Shown here: piece after piece, positions 9,059 through 17,345 of the stretch | Layout: every line of letters begins with the position of its first letter | Numbering within the stretch: the first letter of the stretch is position 1 | Origin: Bdellovibrio sp. ArHS | Lineage (GTDB): Bacteria > Bdellovibrionota > Bdellovibrionia > Bdellovibrionales > Bdellovibrionaceae | NCBI RefSeq assembly: GCF_000786105.1 | Contig: NZ_JTEV01000021.1 | Coordinates: 113,204-177,203, forward strand | Direction: 5' to 3' | Length of the DNA: 64,000 nt | The notes under the pieces: generated by a model | Seen by the model: the letters and a program-made list of their open reading frames with translations, nothing else | Told to the model about the DNA's origin: nothing | The model's database searches: none | Position numbers and translations under genes: made by a program

Positions 9059-10186
9059 TGAGGTTTCGCCTCGGTGGTGATCTGTGACTTTAAAAAGGCC
9101 ATAATAAAGCCATCCAAATCACCGTCCATCACATCATCCACCTGATTAGTTTCAAAATCAGTTCGGTGATCTTTTACCATTTGATAAGGATGCATCACGT
9201 ATGAGCGAATCTGCGAGCCCCACTCATTGGCTTTTTTCTGGGAGTTCATTGCATCTTTTTCCGCGTTGCGCTTTTCAACTTCCAATTCATAAAGGCGGGC
9301 TTTCAACATCTTCATCGCCTTTTCTCTATTTTGGATTTGTGAGCGCTCCATCTGACAGGAAACAACGATGCCGGTCGGCGTGTGATACATACGGACCGCA
9401 GAGTCTGTTTTATTGACGTGCTGCCCACCCGCACCACTGGAACGGAAGGTCTCGACGCGAATATCTTCGGGACGAATTTCGATATTGATATCGTCGTCCA
9501 CCTCTGCCCACGCAAAAACCGAGGCAAAAGAAGTGTGTCTGCGGGCATTGGAATCAAACGGAGAAATACGCACAAGGCGATGCACTCCGGATTCGGCCTT
9601 CAAATAACCGTAGGCGTAAGGTCCCTCTACTAGCAAGGTGCAGGATTTAATTCCGGCGCCCTCACCCTCTGTCATTTCGACAACGCTGACCTTGTAGCCA
9701 TGCTTATCGGCATAACGCGTGTACATGCGCAAAAGCATTTCGGCCCAGTCACAAGATTCGGTACCACCCGCCCCCGAGTTGATGGACAGGTAAGCACTAT
9801 TGGCATCCAATTCGCCGTTAAGAACTCGTTTGAGTTCCAAATCCTGCCCATATTTCTCTAAGGAGGTCACTTCTGATTTTACTTCGCTAAAACTGCCTTC
9901 ATCTTGAGCTTCCATCGCCATTTCCAGAAGAACCTTGGCATCGCTCAGACGATTTGCAAAAGAATCGAACTCGCCGACGGCTCTTTCCAGCAGAGTTTTT
10001 TCTTTATTGAGTTTTTGCATTTCTGCAGGCTTTTCCCATAACGAGGGATTTTCGGCTTGAATAGCCAGTTCATCCAGGCGCTTTTTCTTTTTATCTAAGT
10101 CAAAGATACCCCCGAAGTTCCGTGGAGAAACTTTCGAGAGCACCAATTCTGCTTTTGATTTCCGATGATTCAGTAACGATAGACAT
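9055..10186 (-). CDS. prfB: Peptide chain release factor 2 with programmed +1 frameshift
   Basis: Releases finished proteins at UGA and UAA codons. The main frame encodes the SPF codon-recognition tripeptide (VRISPFDS) and the catalytic GGQ motif (GAGGQHVNKT). The true N-terminus is in another frame: ATG 10186-10184 begins MSIVTESSEIKSRIGALES and runs 28 codons to ELRGYL followed by an in-frame TGA at 10102-10100. The stretch GGGGGTATCTTTGAC there is the canonical autoregulatory RF2 slip site: internal Shine-Dalgarno-like G run, CTT, then TGA. Skipping T 10102 continues as DLDKKKKRL, giving about 376 residues. A naive start at 10146 is wrong. Low RF2 promotes the slip, so the protein controls its own level. 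Confidence 0.95.
10100..10120 (-). promoter_or_regulatory. RF2 programmed frameshift site
   Basis: Read on the minus strand this is GAA CTT CGG GGG TAT CTT TGA. It has the three elements of the bacterial prfB recoding signal: a G-rich anti-16S pairing site, the slippery CTT codon and the poorly terminated TGA followed by C. The downstream +1 frame continues directly into RF2. Confidence 0.93.
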
Positions 10187-10193
10187 AGGCCCC

Positions 10194-10221
10194 AGTGTAT
10201 CCGTGGGACCTAGTCTGTCAA
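10194..10221 (-). promoter_or_regulatory. Possible promoter upstream of prfB
   Basis: On the minus strand a perfect TTGACA (10221-10216) is followed after 16 bases by TACACT (10199-10194). It lies just after the terminator-like hairpin and just before the prfB ATG. The predicted transcription start would fall within a base or two of the ATG, so either the mRNA is nearly leaderless or the true -10 box is different. Sequence match only. Confidence 0.35.
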
Positions 10222-10222
10222 G

Positions 10223-10265
10223 AAAAACGCCTCCTTGAGCAGGGAGGGGAAAGCTCTCGGAGGCG
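10223..10265 (-). terminator. Rho-independent terminator-like hairpin between ybeY and prfB
   Basis: Minus strand: CGCCTCC pairs with GGAGGCG around an inner GAGC/GCTC stem, and five T residues follow. This would separate the pgpH-ybeY unit from prfB. The rest of the roughly 290-base gap between the two genes (10187-10476) holds no convincing gene; I looked for known small-RNA signatures such as SRP RNA and tmRNA and saw none. Confidence 0.6.
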
Positions 10266-10476
10266 ACAAGGGGAACACTGACTCCCTATTACAATCTCGA
10301 TGCCAAGTGGATGCATTGCGACCGTTTGCGAAATGACGGCGCTATAGAGGCCTCTCGTATGAACTCAGCTGTGATTCGCTTAAAACTTGATCAACTTCAG
10401 GTGCGAAAACTGTCGCTTTTAAAGTGTTTCGTGATTTTTTGATCTTGAGCATCAATATAGAAGAGCTGGCGGCCTT

Positions 10477-10926
10477 TTAGGCGGAAAGATTTTTCAAAAG
10501 CCTTTCGAAAACAGCGTCTTGGAGGTCCAACATTTCCTTGGCATCCTTTTCGTTGGTTTCATGATCATAACCCAACAGATGCAAGACTCCGTGTAAAAGC
10601 ATGTAACCCAATTCATGTTGAAAGCTCAGCCCGTGCTCCCGAGCCTGTTTCTTTAGGACCTCAGGACACATCACCAACTCCCCAAAAGAAGTCGGCTCCA
10701 TCGAGTCAAAACTGAGAACGTCCGTGGCGTAATCCTTCCCGCGAAATTCGTAATTGATTTTCTTCGCGGGCCCCTTATCTAAAAAAACCAAAGTGAGTTC
10801 TTTTTGCGCGTGACTTGCCTTCAAGACACGACGTTTTTTAAGCTCGCGCTCAAGATCTTGCATCCACCGTGCGATGAATTTACGGGGAACGGCGTGTTTG
10901 GATTCGTTAACGATCAGAACTTGCAT
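10477..10926 (-). CDS. ybeY: Endoribonuclease/rRNA maturation factor YbeY
   Basis: Zinc-dependent RNase for 16S rRNA maturation and ribosome quality control. 149 residues from MQVLIVNESKHAVPRKF. The family metal motif is complete: HGVLHLLGYDHE, three histidines in the H-x3-H-x5-H arrangement. DYATDVLSF and GELVMCPEV are the usual preceding blocks. I start at 10926, not 11016, because the extra 30 residues overlap the upstream gene and do not belong to the family. It overlaps the pgpH-like stop by 20 bases, the common pgpH-ybeY pairing. Confidence 0.93.
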   Translation of the reverse strand: MQVLIVNESKHAVPRKFIARWMQDLERELKKRRVLKASHAQKELTLVFLDKGPAKKINYEFRGKDYATDVLSFDSMEPTSFGELVMCPEVLKKQAREHGLSFQHELGYMLLHGVLHLLGYDHETNEKDAKEMLDLQDAVFERLLKNLSA

Positions 10927-13315
10927 TGGTTTCGCCCAATCCCCCACCCGCGCTGCGTGGATAATCAATGCGCTGATGATAAATTCCAAGAAGAATACGA
11001 ACGAAGGCCGCCTCAACTTTGGAAATATCCTTTAAGGTCAAATTACACTCATCCAATTGCGCGTCCGAGAATTTTCTTTGAATGATGTTTCTCACAATAT
11101 TCTGCAGACGTGCCGGTGTCGGCTCATCCAAAGAGCGCGCGGCCGCCTCGATACTATCCGCGAGCATACAAAGAGCGGATTCACGAAACTGCGGTTTCGG
11201 TCCCGGGTAGCGGAAATCCTGATCACTGATTTCAGGATCGTCTTCTTTTTTCAGGTCCAGAGCTTTATTATAGAAATACGAAATCAAGGTCGTTCCGTGA
11301 TGCTGGACGATCCCGTCCAGGATGGGTTTTCCTAGCTTGTAAGCCATTCCCATCTCAATACCGTCTTTCACGTGCGCAATAAGCAGGGTTTTACTCATGA
11401 ACGGAGAAATATGATCGTGAGGATTATGGCCGGGCTTCTGGTTTTCGATAAAATAATTGGCGTGCTCCATCTTACCGATATCATGATAGTAGCACATCAC
11501 CTTACCCAGAAGCGGGTTGGCGCCGATTTCTTCTGCCGCAGCTTCCACCATCGACCCCACCATCATGGAGTGGTGATAAGTTCCGGGAGCCTTGACAATC
11601 ATTTCTTTCAAAAGCGGATGGTTCAGATTACTAAGCTCTAAAAGCTTTACATCCGTGGTGTAATTGAAGACCGACTCCAAAAGAGGAATGAACATCATGG
11701 TCACCAAGGCGCTGAAAATACCGCCCAAAAATCCTGCAGGGATCGAAAGCAGAATTTCTTTCAAGCCCCCTTCTTGATCGAACTTCGTCATTGTCAGAAT
11801 GAAGGCGATCATTAACGCATTCACAACTCCCGTTCTGACACCCGCGAAGTAAATATCATTGCGGGTTTTACAATTGAACACGCCCCGAGCTGCGGCGATT
11901 CCGCCCACCAAACTCACGAACATGAAACTATAATTATAGTCCACCATGATCCCCAGGCAGACAGAAAGGAATGCGGTAAAAAGCCACACGATTTCGCCAT
12001 AAGTGATCAACAGACCCACCAACATCGGGCCCGCCGCCACCGGGGCCGCGTACAAAAAGATCGACGGCGGAATAATATGCCCCATCTTGGAAGCGAACGC
12101 GGCGTCTGTGATGAACATATAGACCTTGGTAAAAAGGATCGCGCCAAAGGCAATCAACATCATCACTGTGACATCTTTAAACTCGATGCGGATCTTGTTC
12201 ATGGTGAAACGTTTTAAGTACGAGAAGAAAACCAAAATCGCAACGGAAAGCATCAGCGCCATGGAAAGCGCCATGATGTCTTTGCGTTTATCCGCGCGGA
12301 TGTTTTCAATCTGTTTGATCACCGCCATTTGAAAAGGCTGAATCACGGCGCCTTGCGAGATAATCGCTTGATTCTTTTTGATTGTGATCGTCACTGGAAT
12401 CACCGCATCCCGTGCCGCTTGTCGGCGCGACGCCGTTTCCTGCTTGTTCAGTGTCAGGTTTGGAACCAACAAAGAACGGGCGAAATACAATAAATTCGCC
12501 TGGTCGCTTTCAGAAAATCTATTCAGGTCCTTTTTGGCATCGAATTCAAAATTCTCTGGCGCCTGCAGATCCTGAATTTCTTCACGCGCAATCGGGAACT
12601 CTTTACCCAGATTGTTTTTATGAACGACCCGCGCAAGCACATTGGCCTGATTCGCGGGGATAAATCGATCCGGCGCCTCGGCGATTTTTTTATCATACCA
12701 GCTTTCCAGATTGCGGATGATAACAGCTTCGATTCTGGGCGTGAACTTCAGGTCCACCAGCCATTCGAACATAAAATCCGAAACCACGACGCCGAGTTCT
12801 TTTTCAAACTGCTTCTTATGTTGGAAGAACTCTTTCACCTGGCGTCGATGCTCTGCCGGAGACGAAGACCACTTGGTCTCGCGATAATAAGCACGCATGC
12901 TTCTGAAGGAGTGAATCAGATTAACGGAAACCCGCTCAAAGACGCTGGTGTCGAAGTCGTAAACGATAGGCACCGAGTATTCCGCTTTAAAGCGCTTTTC
13001 TTCGGTCGTCACTTCATCTGTCATTTCAAATCCGATAGGAGAAACCACATCGAATTTCGCGACATCGCCGACATTGAAGTTATAAGGGACATCCAACTGA
13101 TAAAAAATCGTGTAGGAAAGAAGAACACAGTAGAGGAAAATCAGCGCTGCACGACGGATAAAGAACTTCTCTTCCATGATTTGCACCATGCGACCGAAGA
13201 AAGTCTTTTCAAGGCCAATGGAATCCACCCAGTCTAAGAACTTAAGACTGTGATCCTCATAGTTGACTCGAGTCGCAGGACTCTCGCCTTTTTTAGTTTG
13301 CTTACCTCGCTGCAT
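10907..13315 (-). CDS. 7TM-HD family phosphohydrolase (PgpH-like)
   Basis: Integral membrane protein of 802 residues in the 7TMR-HDED/PgpH family; characterised members hydrolyse cyclic di-AMP. Layout: short cytoplasmic N-terminus, one helix (ALIFLYCVLLSYTIFYQL), a large extracytoplasmic domain over about residues 90-350, a cluster of membrane helices, then a C-terminal HD domain. The HD residues are seen in TYHHSMMVGSMVEAA, YYHDIGKMEHANYF and the downstream HNPHDHISP and VQHHGTTLISYFY. The gene order before ybeY supports the family call. Substrate is inferred from family members, not shown here. Confidence 0.85.
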   Translation of the reverse strand: MQRGKQTKKGESPATRVNYEDHSLKFLDWVDSIGLEKTFFGRMVQIMEEKFFIRRAALIFLYCVLLSYTIFYQLDVPYNFNVGDVAKFDVVSPIGFEMTDEVTTEEKRFKAEYSVPIVYDFDTSVFERVSVNLIHSFRSMRAYYRETKWSSSPAEHRRQVKEFFQHKKQFEKELGVVVSDFMFEWLVDLKFTPRIEAVIIRNLESWYDKKIAEAPDRFIPANQANVLARVVHKNNLGKEFPIAREEIQDLQAPENFEFDAKKDLNRFSESDQANLLYFARSLLVPNLTLNKQETASRRQAARDAVIPVTITIKKNQAIISQGAVIQPFQMAVIKQIENIRADKRKDIMALSMALMLSVAILVFFSYLKRFTMNKIRIEFKDVTVMMLIAFGAILFTKVYMFITDAAFASKMGHIIPPSIFLYAAPVAAGPMLVGLLITYGEIVWLFTAFLSVCLGIMVDYNYSFMFVSLVGGIAAARGVFNCKTRNDIYFAGVRTGVVNALMIAFILTMTKFDQEGGLKEILLSIPAGFLGGIFSALVTMMFIPLLESVFNYTTDVKLLELSNLNHPLLKEMIVKAPGTYHHSMMVGSMVEAAAEEIGANPLLGKVMCYYHDIGKMEHANYFIENQKPGHNPHDHISPFMSKTLLIAHVKDGIEMGMAYKLGKPILDGIVQHHGTTLISYFYNKALDLKKEDDPEISDQDFRYPGPKPQFRESALCMLADSIEAAARSLDEPTPARLQNIVRNIIQRKFSDAQLDECNLTLKDISKVEAAFVRILLGIYHQRIDYPRSAGGGLGETNASSDR

Positions 13316-13414
13316 ATCCAGTTTTCTACCGTATCCTGTTTTACGAAAATTGTCGAAATCACTGTGTAATTGTGCTAGCTATGAAGAGATTCCATCAGAA
13401 AGTCGAGGCTCCTT

Positions 13415-14257
13415 ATGGCTGCAATTCCCACTAACTTACGTCAAATTGAGTCCTTAGTCGAGATCGTAGCGCGTCTACGCGGCCCCGACGGTTGCCCTTG
13501 GGACAAAGAACAGACACACGAGTCTTTGACTCAGTACGCAATTGAAGAGACGCATGAGTTGGTAGAGGTTTTAGAGGCCCCCAATAACCCTGCCAAAGAC
13601 TTTAAAATCAAAGAGGAGCTTGGCGACGTCCTGTTTCAGGTGATTCTACACACACAGTTGGCCTCTGAGCGAGGAGCATTTACTTTAGCCGACGTTATTG
13701 AGGGAATTTCAGAAAAACTTGTGCGAAGACACCCTCACGTCTTTGCCGGTGTGTCGGTGGCGGACTCTGAAGAGGTGAAGCGCAACTGGGAGGACATCAA
13801 GAAGGCAGAAAAAGCGGCAGCACTAGCGGCCTCGGGAGGTTCTGAACCTTCAGCTTCGCCTTATGCTTTGAATGTGCCTCCTCTTCCCGCTTTGCAACGC
13901 GCTTACAAAATTGGCAAACGCACTGAGAAGCTGCAGTTTGACTGGGAAGATGCCGAAGGCGCGATGAATAAAGTTGAAGAAGAATTCACGGAACTTCGCG
14001 AAGCCATTGAAGAAGGCACCGACGAACACGTCCAAGCGGAACTCGGAGATGTTTTGTTTTCTTTAGCACAGCTAAGTCGACATTTGGATCTTGATCCAGA
14101 ACAAATCCTTCGCCGCGGAAACGTGAAATTTGAAACTCGGTTTAATAAAATGATTGAGCAGGCCGCCGCCGATGGCGTTGACTGGGGCTCTTTGAGCATG
14201 GATGACAAAGATCGATATTGGATAAAGGCCAAGGAAGTTCTGAAGAAGAAAGCTTAG
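13415..14257 (+). CDS. mazG: Nucleoside triphosphate pyrophosphohydrolase MazG
   Basis: Two-domain all-alpha NTP pyrophosphatase that clears non-canonical or excess nucleotides. 280 residues. The first MazG domain opens LRGPDGCPWDKEQTHESL and has the metal motif EETHELVEV with EELGDVLFQV; the second repeats it as EEEFTELREAIEEG and AELGDVLFSLAQ. GAGG precedes the ATG by seven bases. Divergent from pgpH across about 100 bases. The last codons and the bases after the stop form a perfect inverted repeat (separate entry). Confidence 0.93.
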   Translation: MAAIPTNLRQIESLVEIVARLRGPDGCPWDKEQTHESLTQYAIEETHELVEVLEAPNNPAKDFKIKEELGDVLFQVILHTQLASERGAFTLADVIEGISEKLVRRHPHVFAGVSVADSEEVKRNWEDIKKAEKAAALAASGGSEPSASPYALNVPPLPALQRAYKIGKRTEKLQFDWEDAEGAMNKVEEEFTELREAIEEGTDEHVQAELGDVLFSLAQLSRHLDLDPEQILRRGNVKFETRFNKMIEQAAADGVDWGSLSMDDKDRYWIKAKEVLKKKA

Positions 14258-14273
14258 TTCTTCTTCAGAACTT
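14235..14273. repeat. Perfect 16-bp inverted repeat around the mazG stop codon
   Basis: Arms at 14235-14250 and 14258-14273 (AAGTTCTGAAGAAGAA and its complement) flank a seven-base loop that contains the TAG stop. A hairpin here would protect or terminate the mazG transcript and also face the convergent HNH gene. There is no T run, so it is not a standard intrinsic terminator. Confidence 0.75.
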
Positions 14274-14288
14274 ATAAAAATCCATCCC

Positions 14289-15203
14289 CTATCTAAACCG
14301 CCGTCCCGCTTCCAATCGATATTTCAACTTGTTATGTTGGGCACACAGAACCTGAAGATTTTCCATCGAGTTATCTCCCCCACTCCAGCGAGGCTGAATG
14401 TGATCGACTTGAAGAAGCCAAGTGCTTCCGCATATTTTTCCCGTAGATGGAATCTTAAACTGACAGCAGGGTTGCTTTGCGAGCATCATTTTTCTAACGC
14501 GACTGCTTACCGCCACCGTGGCGGTGGAACCTTCGTTGCTAACTTTTCCTTCTGTTGAATTTGCGGCGATTTCGCCCGACGCTCCAGCCTTTGTTTTCTG
14601 CGAGATGACCTTATCGCACATGGCTTCTATAAAGCGTGGGATATCATTTGTAGATAAAGAATGCGCCAGAAGACCTTGCGCTTGCTTTAACTTCTCATAC
14701 TGCCTTTTGCTCAAAGTAAATTCGATGCGAACACTCTCATCCGCCTGCGTATGGCTTCTTGCTTCTTGAACAATAGGCAAATCAAAAAATGAGGCGATTT
14801 CGCGCTGGGTTTCACTGTGACTGCGATTCATTATGTGAGTCAAAAGCTCTTTTTTATCCGATGCGGGAATTTTAATATTACGTTCTCCCATAAGCTCCCG
14901 GGACGCCTTCTGAAGCATCGACACTTGATTCAATTTGATTTCTCCGGACTCGATGAGTTCAGCAGCTTCAGGGATTTCGCGAATCAACCTTGCGGCATCA
15001 ATCCGTCGTTGCGCACTGCCTTCACTATAACCCACCTCTTTCGTCAGATAGTCGAAAATATTGGCGTACCCCATTTCTTGGTAGCTTCGACAGCCGTCGA
15101 TTTCGGCAATTGTCAGAATGACGATCTTTAACAAAGTTCGCTCATTGCCCGACAGGGATTTAATTTTCGCATCAAGTTCCCGCGTTGATTTTGACATGGC
15201 CAT
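14289..15203 (-). CDS. HNH endonuclease domain protein
   Basis: About 304 residues from MAMSKSTRELDAKIKSLSG. The N-terminal two thirds is alpha-helical, of the type found ahead of HNH domains in many multi-copy bacterial proteins (SAQRRIDAARLIREIPEAA). The C-terminus is an HNH nuclease: CCQFKIPSTGKICGS, then LQVDHIQPRWSGGDNSMENL and CAQHNKLK, with the metal-binding DH and the final H-N-K. GAGG lies five bases before ATG 15203. Function is unknown; no toxin or restriction partner is adjacent. It is convergent with mazG. Confidence 0.75.
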   Translation of the reverse strand: MAMSKSTRELDAKIKSLSGNERTLLKIVILTIAEIDGCRSYQEMGYANIFDYLTKEVGYSEGSAQRRIDAARLIREIPEAAELIESGEIKLNQVSMLQKASRELMGERNIKIPASDKKELLTHIMNRSHSETQREIASFFDLPIVQEARSHTQADESVRIEFTLSKRQYEKLKQAQGLLAHSLSTNDIPRFIEAMCDKVISQKTKAGASGEIAANSTEGKVSNEGSTATVAVSSRVRKMMLAKQPCCQFKIPSTGKICGSTWLLQVDHIQPRWSGGDNSMENLQVLCAQHNKLKYRLEAGRRFR

Positions 15204-15638
15204 AGACACCTCATCGAGATGGCCCTGCAAAACAATTCCCAACACGTCTTCAATTTATTAACCAGCCTGCGCATTCTTACAAACGGTTTTCGGACACAAC
15301 TTGTTGCCGAACCCGATCAAACCCTCTCCCCGCGCGGCTCTCGTGGTCGTCAATTAGTTCTTCACTCCACCCGCAATTCCCAAAAAATCGCCTACTTAAC
15401 CCGCTGCCAAATTGGGAATCCCTCGCAAACTGTCCAAAGGTTTTACGCCAGAAATATTTTCTTTCTGTGTCAGATTTTTTTGAAGTCAATAATTCTCGAC
15501 ACTTACAATGTCTCAGGACTAGACGCCCGAAAAAATAAAAAACAAAATCACCGAGTTATGTCAAATTTCAGTTTCGGGTTGTTTTCAACGAAACTGGTTT
15601 CAACGAAGCAATGGTGGGGCTCAGGAGGGCATAACCGT
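15204..15638. other. 435-base non-coding stretch upstream of the gliding operon
   Basis: No convincing gene. The open frame seen across it is an N-terminal extension of the vWA gene with no ribosome site or family similarity. It holds a candidate promoter (15480-15509) and a direct repeat TTTCAACGAA at 15583-15592 and 15598-15607, which could be a regulator site for the large operon. Confidence 0.6.
15480..15509 (+). promoter_or_regulatory. Candidate sigma70-type promoter of the gliding operon
   Basis: TTGAAG at 15480-15485 and TACAAT at 15504-15509 are 18 bases apart. This would give a leader of roughly 120 bases before the vWA lipoprotein gene. Sequence match only. Confidence 0.4.
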
Positions 15639-16712
15639 ATGTATAATCAAGTCGCACGCAAAGCAATTATGATGGCTTCAGCTGTGGCAATGTTGGCTGG
15701 CTGTAATAAGGGCACAGACTCCTTCTCGCTGTTGAAAGATGGCGCTGACTACAAACAGCAAGCCGTATTCATTCCCAAGAAGATCGACATCCTTTGGGTG
15801 ATCGACAACTCCGGCTCTATGGAAACATCGCAAAACAACCTTGCTTCGAATTTCCAATCGTTCATCAATCGTTTTAACCAATACAACTATGATTTCCACA
15901 TGGCCGTGACCACAACCGACGCTTGGGAAAAACAATTTCATTCCGATAGCGTTAAAGCTCGCATCAGGGACGGTGCGAGACTTGAAACGTCTCCAGGCAA
16001 CTATGTCACAACGTCTTCCGGCGTGTTTGTGATGGACAAACAAACTGCAAATCTCAGCAACGTGTTTTCAACAAACATCAAGCAAGGAACGCTTGGTAAC
16101 GGCGACGAAAGAGCTTTCGAAAGCTTTAAGCAATCCCTGCTAGAGCCTTTCAATGTAAACTTTCGCCGCAGCGAAGCCTTCTTAGCCGTGATCATCGTGA
16201 GTGACGAAGAAGATTTTTCGGGCTCTTCAGAATCAGCCTTCGAAGACGCTTCTAAAAACTACACCGTGCAAAGCTACGTCGACTTCCTGGATGGATTTAC
16301 GAATGTCGCCGCGAACGGTAAAAACTATTCTGTCAGTGTGATTTCGGTTCCGGACGCCGCTTGTAAAACACAGCTTTCTACAGACGGTTTCCAGCGCAAG
16401 ATTTCAACCCGCTTGCCACAGCTTGCGGATTTAACTGGGGGAGTGAAAGGTTCTTTGTGTTCCAACTTCGGCGACACGCTAGAACTGATCTCTGATTCCA
16501 TTATCCAGCTGTCAGCGGTGTTTAAGTTAAACCGTGAGCCTCAAGTAGATACAATCAAAGTTACTGTCGATGGTGTGACAGTGAACAACGACGCAACCAA
16601 TGGCTGGACGTACAACGCCAGTGATCTAACAATCACTTTCCACGGAACTTCGGTTCCGGGCGCGAACGCCAACATTCAGATCGACTACTATCCGAAGTCG
16701 ATCAAACTGTAA
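15639..16712 (+). CDS. vWA-domain lipoprotein (CglB-like adhesin candidate)
   Basis: 357 residues from MYNQVARKAIMMASAVAMLA, with a lipobox LAGC placing the lipidated cysteine at residue 22. A von Willebrand A domain follows: the metal-ion-dependent adhesion site D-x-S-x-S is intact in WVIDNSGSM (Asp56, Ser58, Ser60), and VIIVSDEEDFSG is a later conserved block. The C-terminal 90 residues look beta-rich. It is the first gene of the motor operon, 12 bases before the GYF-PilZ gene. In Myxococcus the gliding adhesin CglB is an outer-membrane vWA lipoprotein driven by the Agl-Glt machine, so this is a candidate counterpart. It has few cysteines, unlike CglB, so true orthology is uncertain. Confidence 0.75.
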   Translation: MYNQVARKAIMMASAVAMLAGCNKGTDSFSLLKDGADYKQQAVFIPKKIDILWVIDNSGSMETSQNNLASNFQSFINRFNQYNYDFHMAVTTTDAWEKQFHSDSVKARIRDGARLETSPGNYVTTSSGVFVMDKQTANLSNVFSTNIKQGTLGNGDERAFESFKQSLLEPFNVNFRRSEAFLAVIIVSDEEDFSGSSESAFEDASKNYTVQSYVDFLDGFTNVAANGKNYSVSVISVPDAACKTQLSTDGFQRKISTRLPQLADLTGGVKGSLCSNFGDTLELISDSIIQLSAVFKLNREPQVDTIKVTVDGVTVNNDATNGWTYNASDLTITFHGTSVPGANANIQIDYYPKSIKL

Positions 16713-16724
16713 GGGGTTATTTGT

Positions 16725-17345
16725 ATGGGTGGGGTACAAACAGCAACGAATACAGTTCAGTGGTACATTCTTCGTGGGGAAATGAAATATGGTCCCTACG
16801 AATATAAATCCCTGATCACGATGATCCAAAATGGCGAGCTTTTCGACTATAACTATGTCTGGGCTCCGCACATGGAAAATTGGACTCTCGTGGGAGACCT
16901 TCAGGAGTTTTCCAAAGACCGCCTTTGCCGCCTGATCGAGACTAAAGATCACCTTTCCGGCGCATTCAAAGAGCGTAAATTTCCACGCGTAGACCTGGTC
17001 ACTCCGGTTTACGCTCACGATGATCATACATTTTTTGACGGCAACACTCTTAGTGTGAGCGAAAACGGAGCCTTGGTTCTTTTGAATGATCCCTTGCTTC
17101 AACTCGGTCAGAAAATCATGATCAATTTCAGAGTTTCTGAGAACAACCCTCAGACATTCAATGTGCTTTGCGAGATCGTTCGCAAGAACTACTCCAAACA
17201 AAGACTTAACGTAAAATCTGGTTTGCATTATGCAGTTCGTTTCCTCCAAGTGCAAGATCAGGGCATGGCGCAGTTAACAAAATGGACACGCGGTGGCGTT
17301 TCCAAGGAGGAAACAAATGATGGCATTCTTAAAGTTCATGAATGA
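16725..17345 (+). CDS. GYF-like and PilZ domain protein
   Basis: 206 residues, no signal peptide or membrane helix. Residues about 12-65 form a GYF_2-type module (WYILRGEMKYGPYEYKSL, then APHMENWTLVGDL). Residues about 85-190 form a PilZ-like domain: the RxxxR element is present as RKFPR, while the second motif is LSVSENGALV, with Ser in place of the usual Asp or Asn. The protein could therefore bind cyclic di-GMP, perhaps weakly. Its 3' end overlaps the motor gene start by 29 bases. In Myxococcus a GYF domain occurs in the gliding protein GltJ, which suggests this is a cytoplasmic regulatory part of the machine. Confidence 0.75.
   Translation: MGGVQTATNTVQWYILRGEMKYGPYEYKSLITMIQNGELFDYNYVWAPHMENWTLVGDLQEFSKDRLCRLIETKDHLSGAFKERKFPRVDLVTPVYAHDDHTFFDGNTLSVSENGALVLLNDPLLQLGQKIMINFRVSENNPQTFNVLCEIVRKNYSKQRLNVKSGLHYAVRFLQVQDQGMAQLTKWTRGGVSKEETNDGILKVHE

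Noticed and set aside
10080..10146. prfB start at 10146 in the main frame
   Set aside because: The first 15 residues are unlike RF2, while the frame ending ELRGYL-TGA supplies the real N-terminus by +1 frameshift.
10266..10476. A small RNA (6S, SRP or tmRNA type) or small peptide gene between ybeY and prfB
   Set aside because: None of the conserved signatures of these RNAs was found; the 32-codon frame starting near 10317 on the minus strand has no ribosome site and runs through the terminator.
15219..15638. Open frame extending the vWA gene 140 codons upstream
   Set aside because: No ribosome site, composition unlike a protein, and it would bury the clear lipoprotein signal peptide at 15639.
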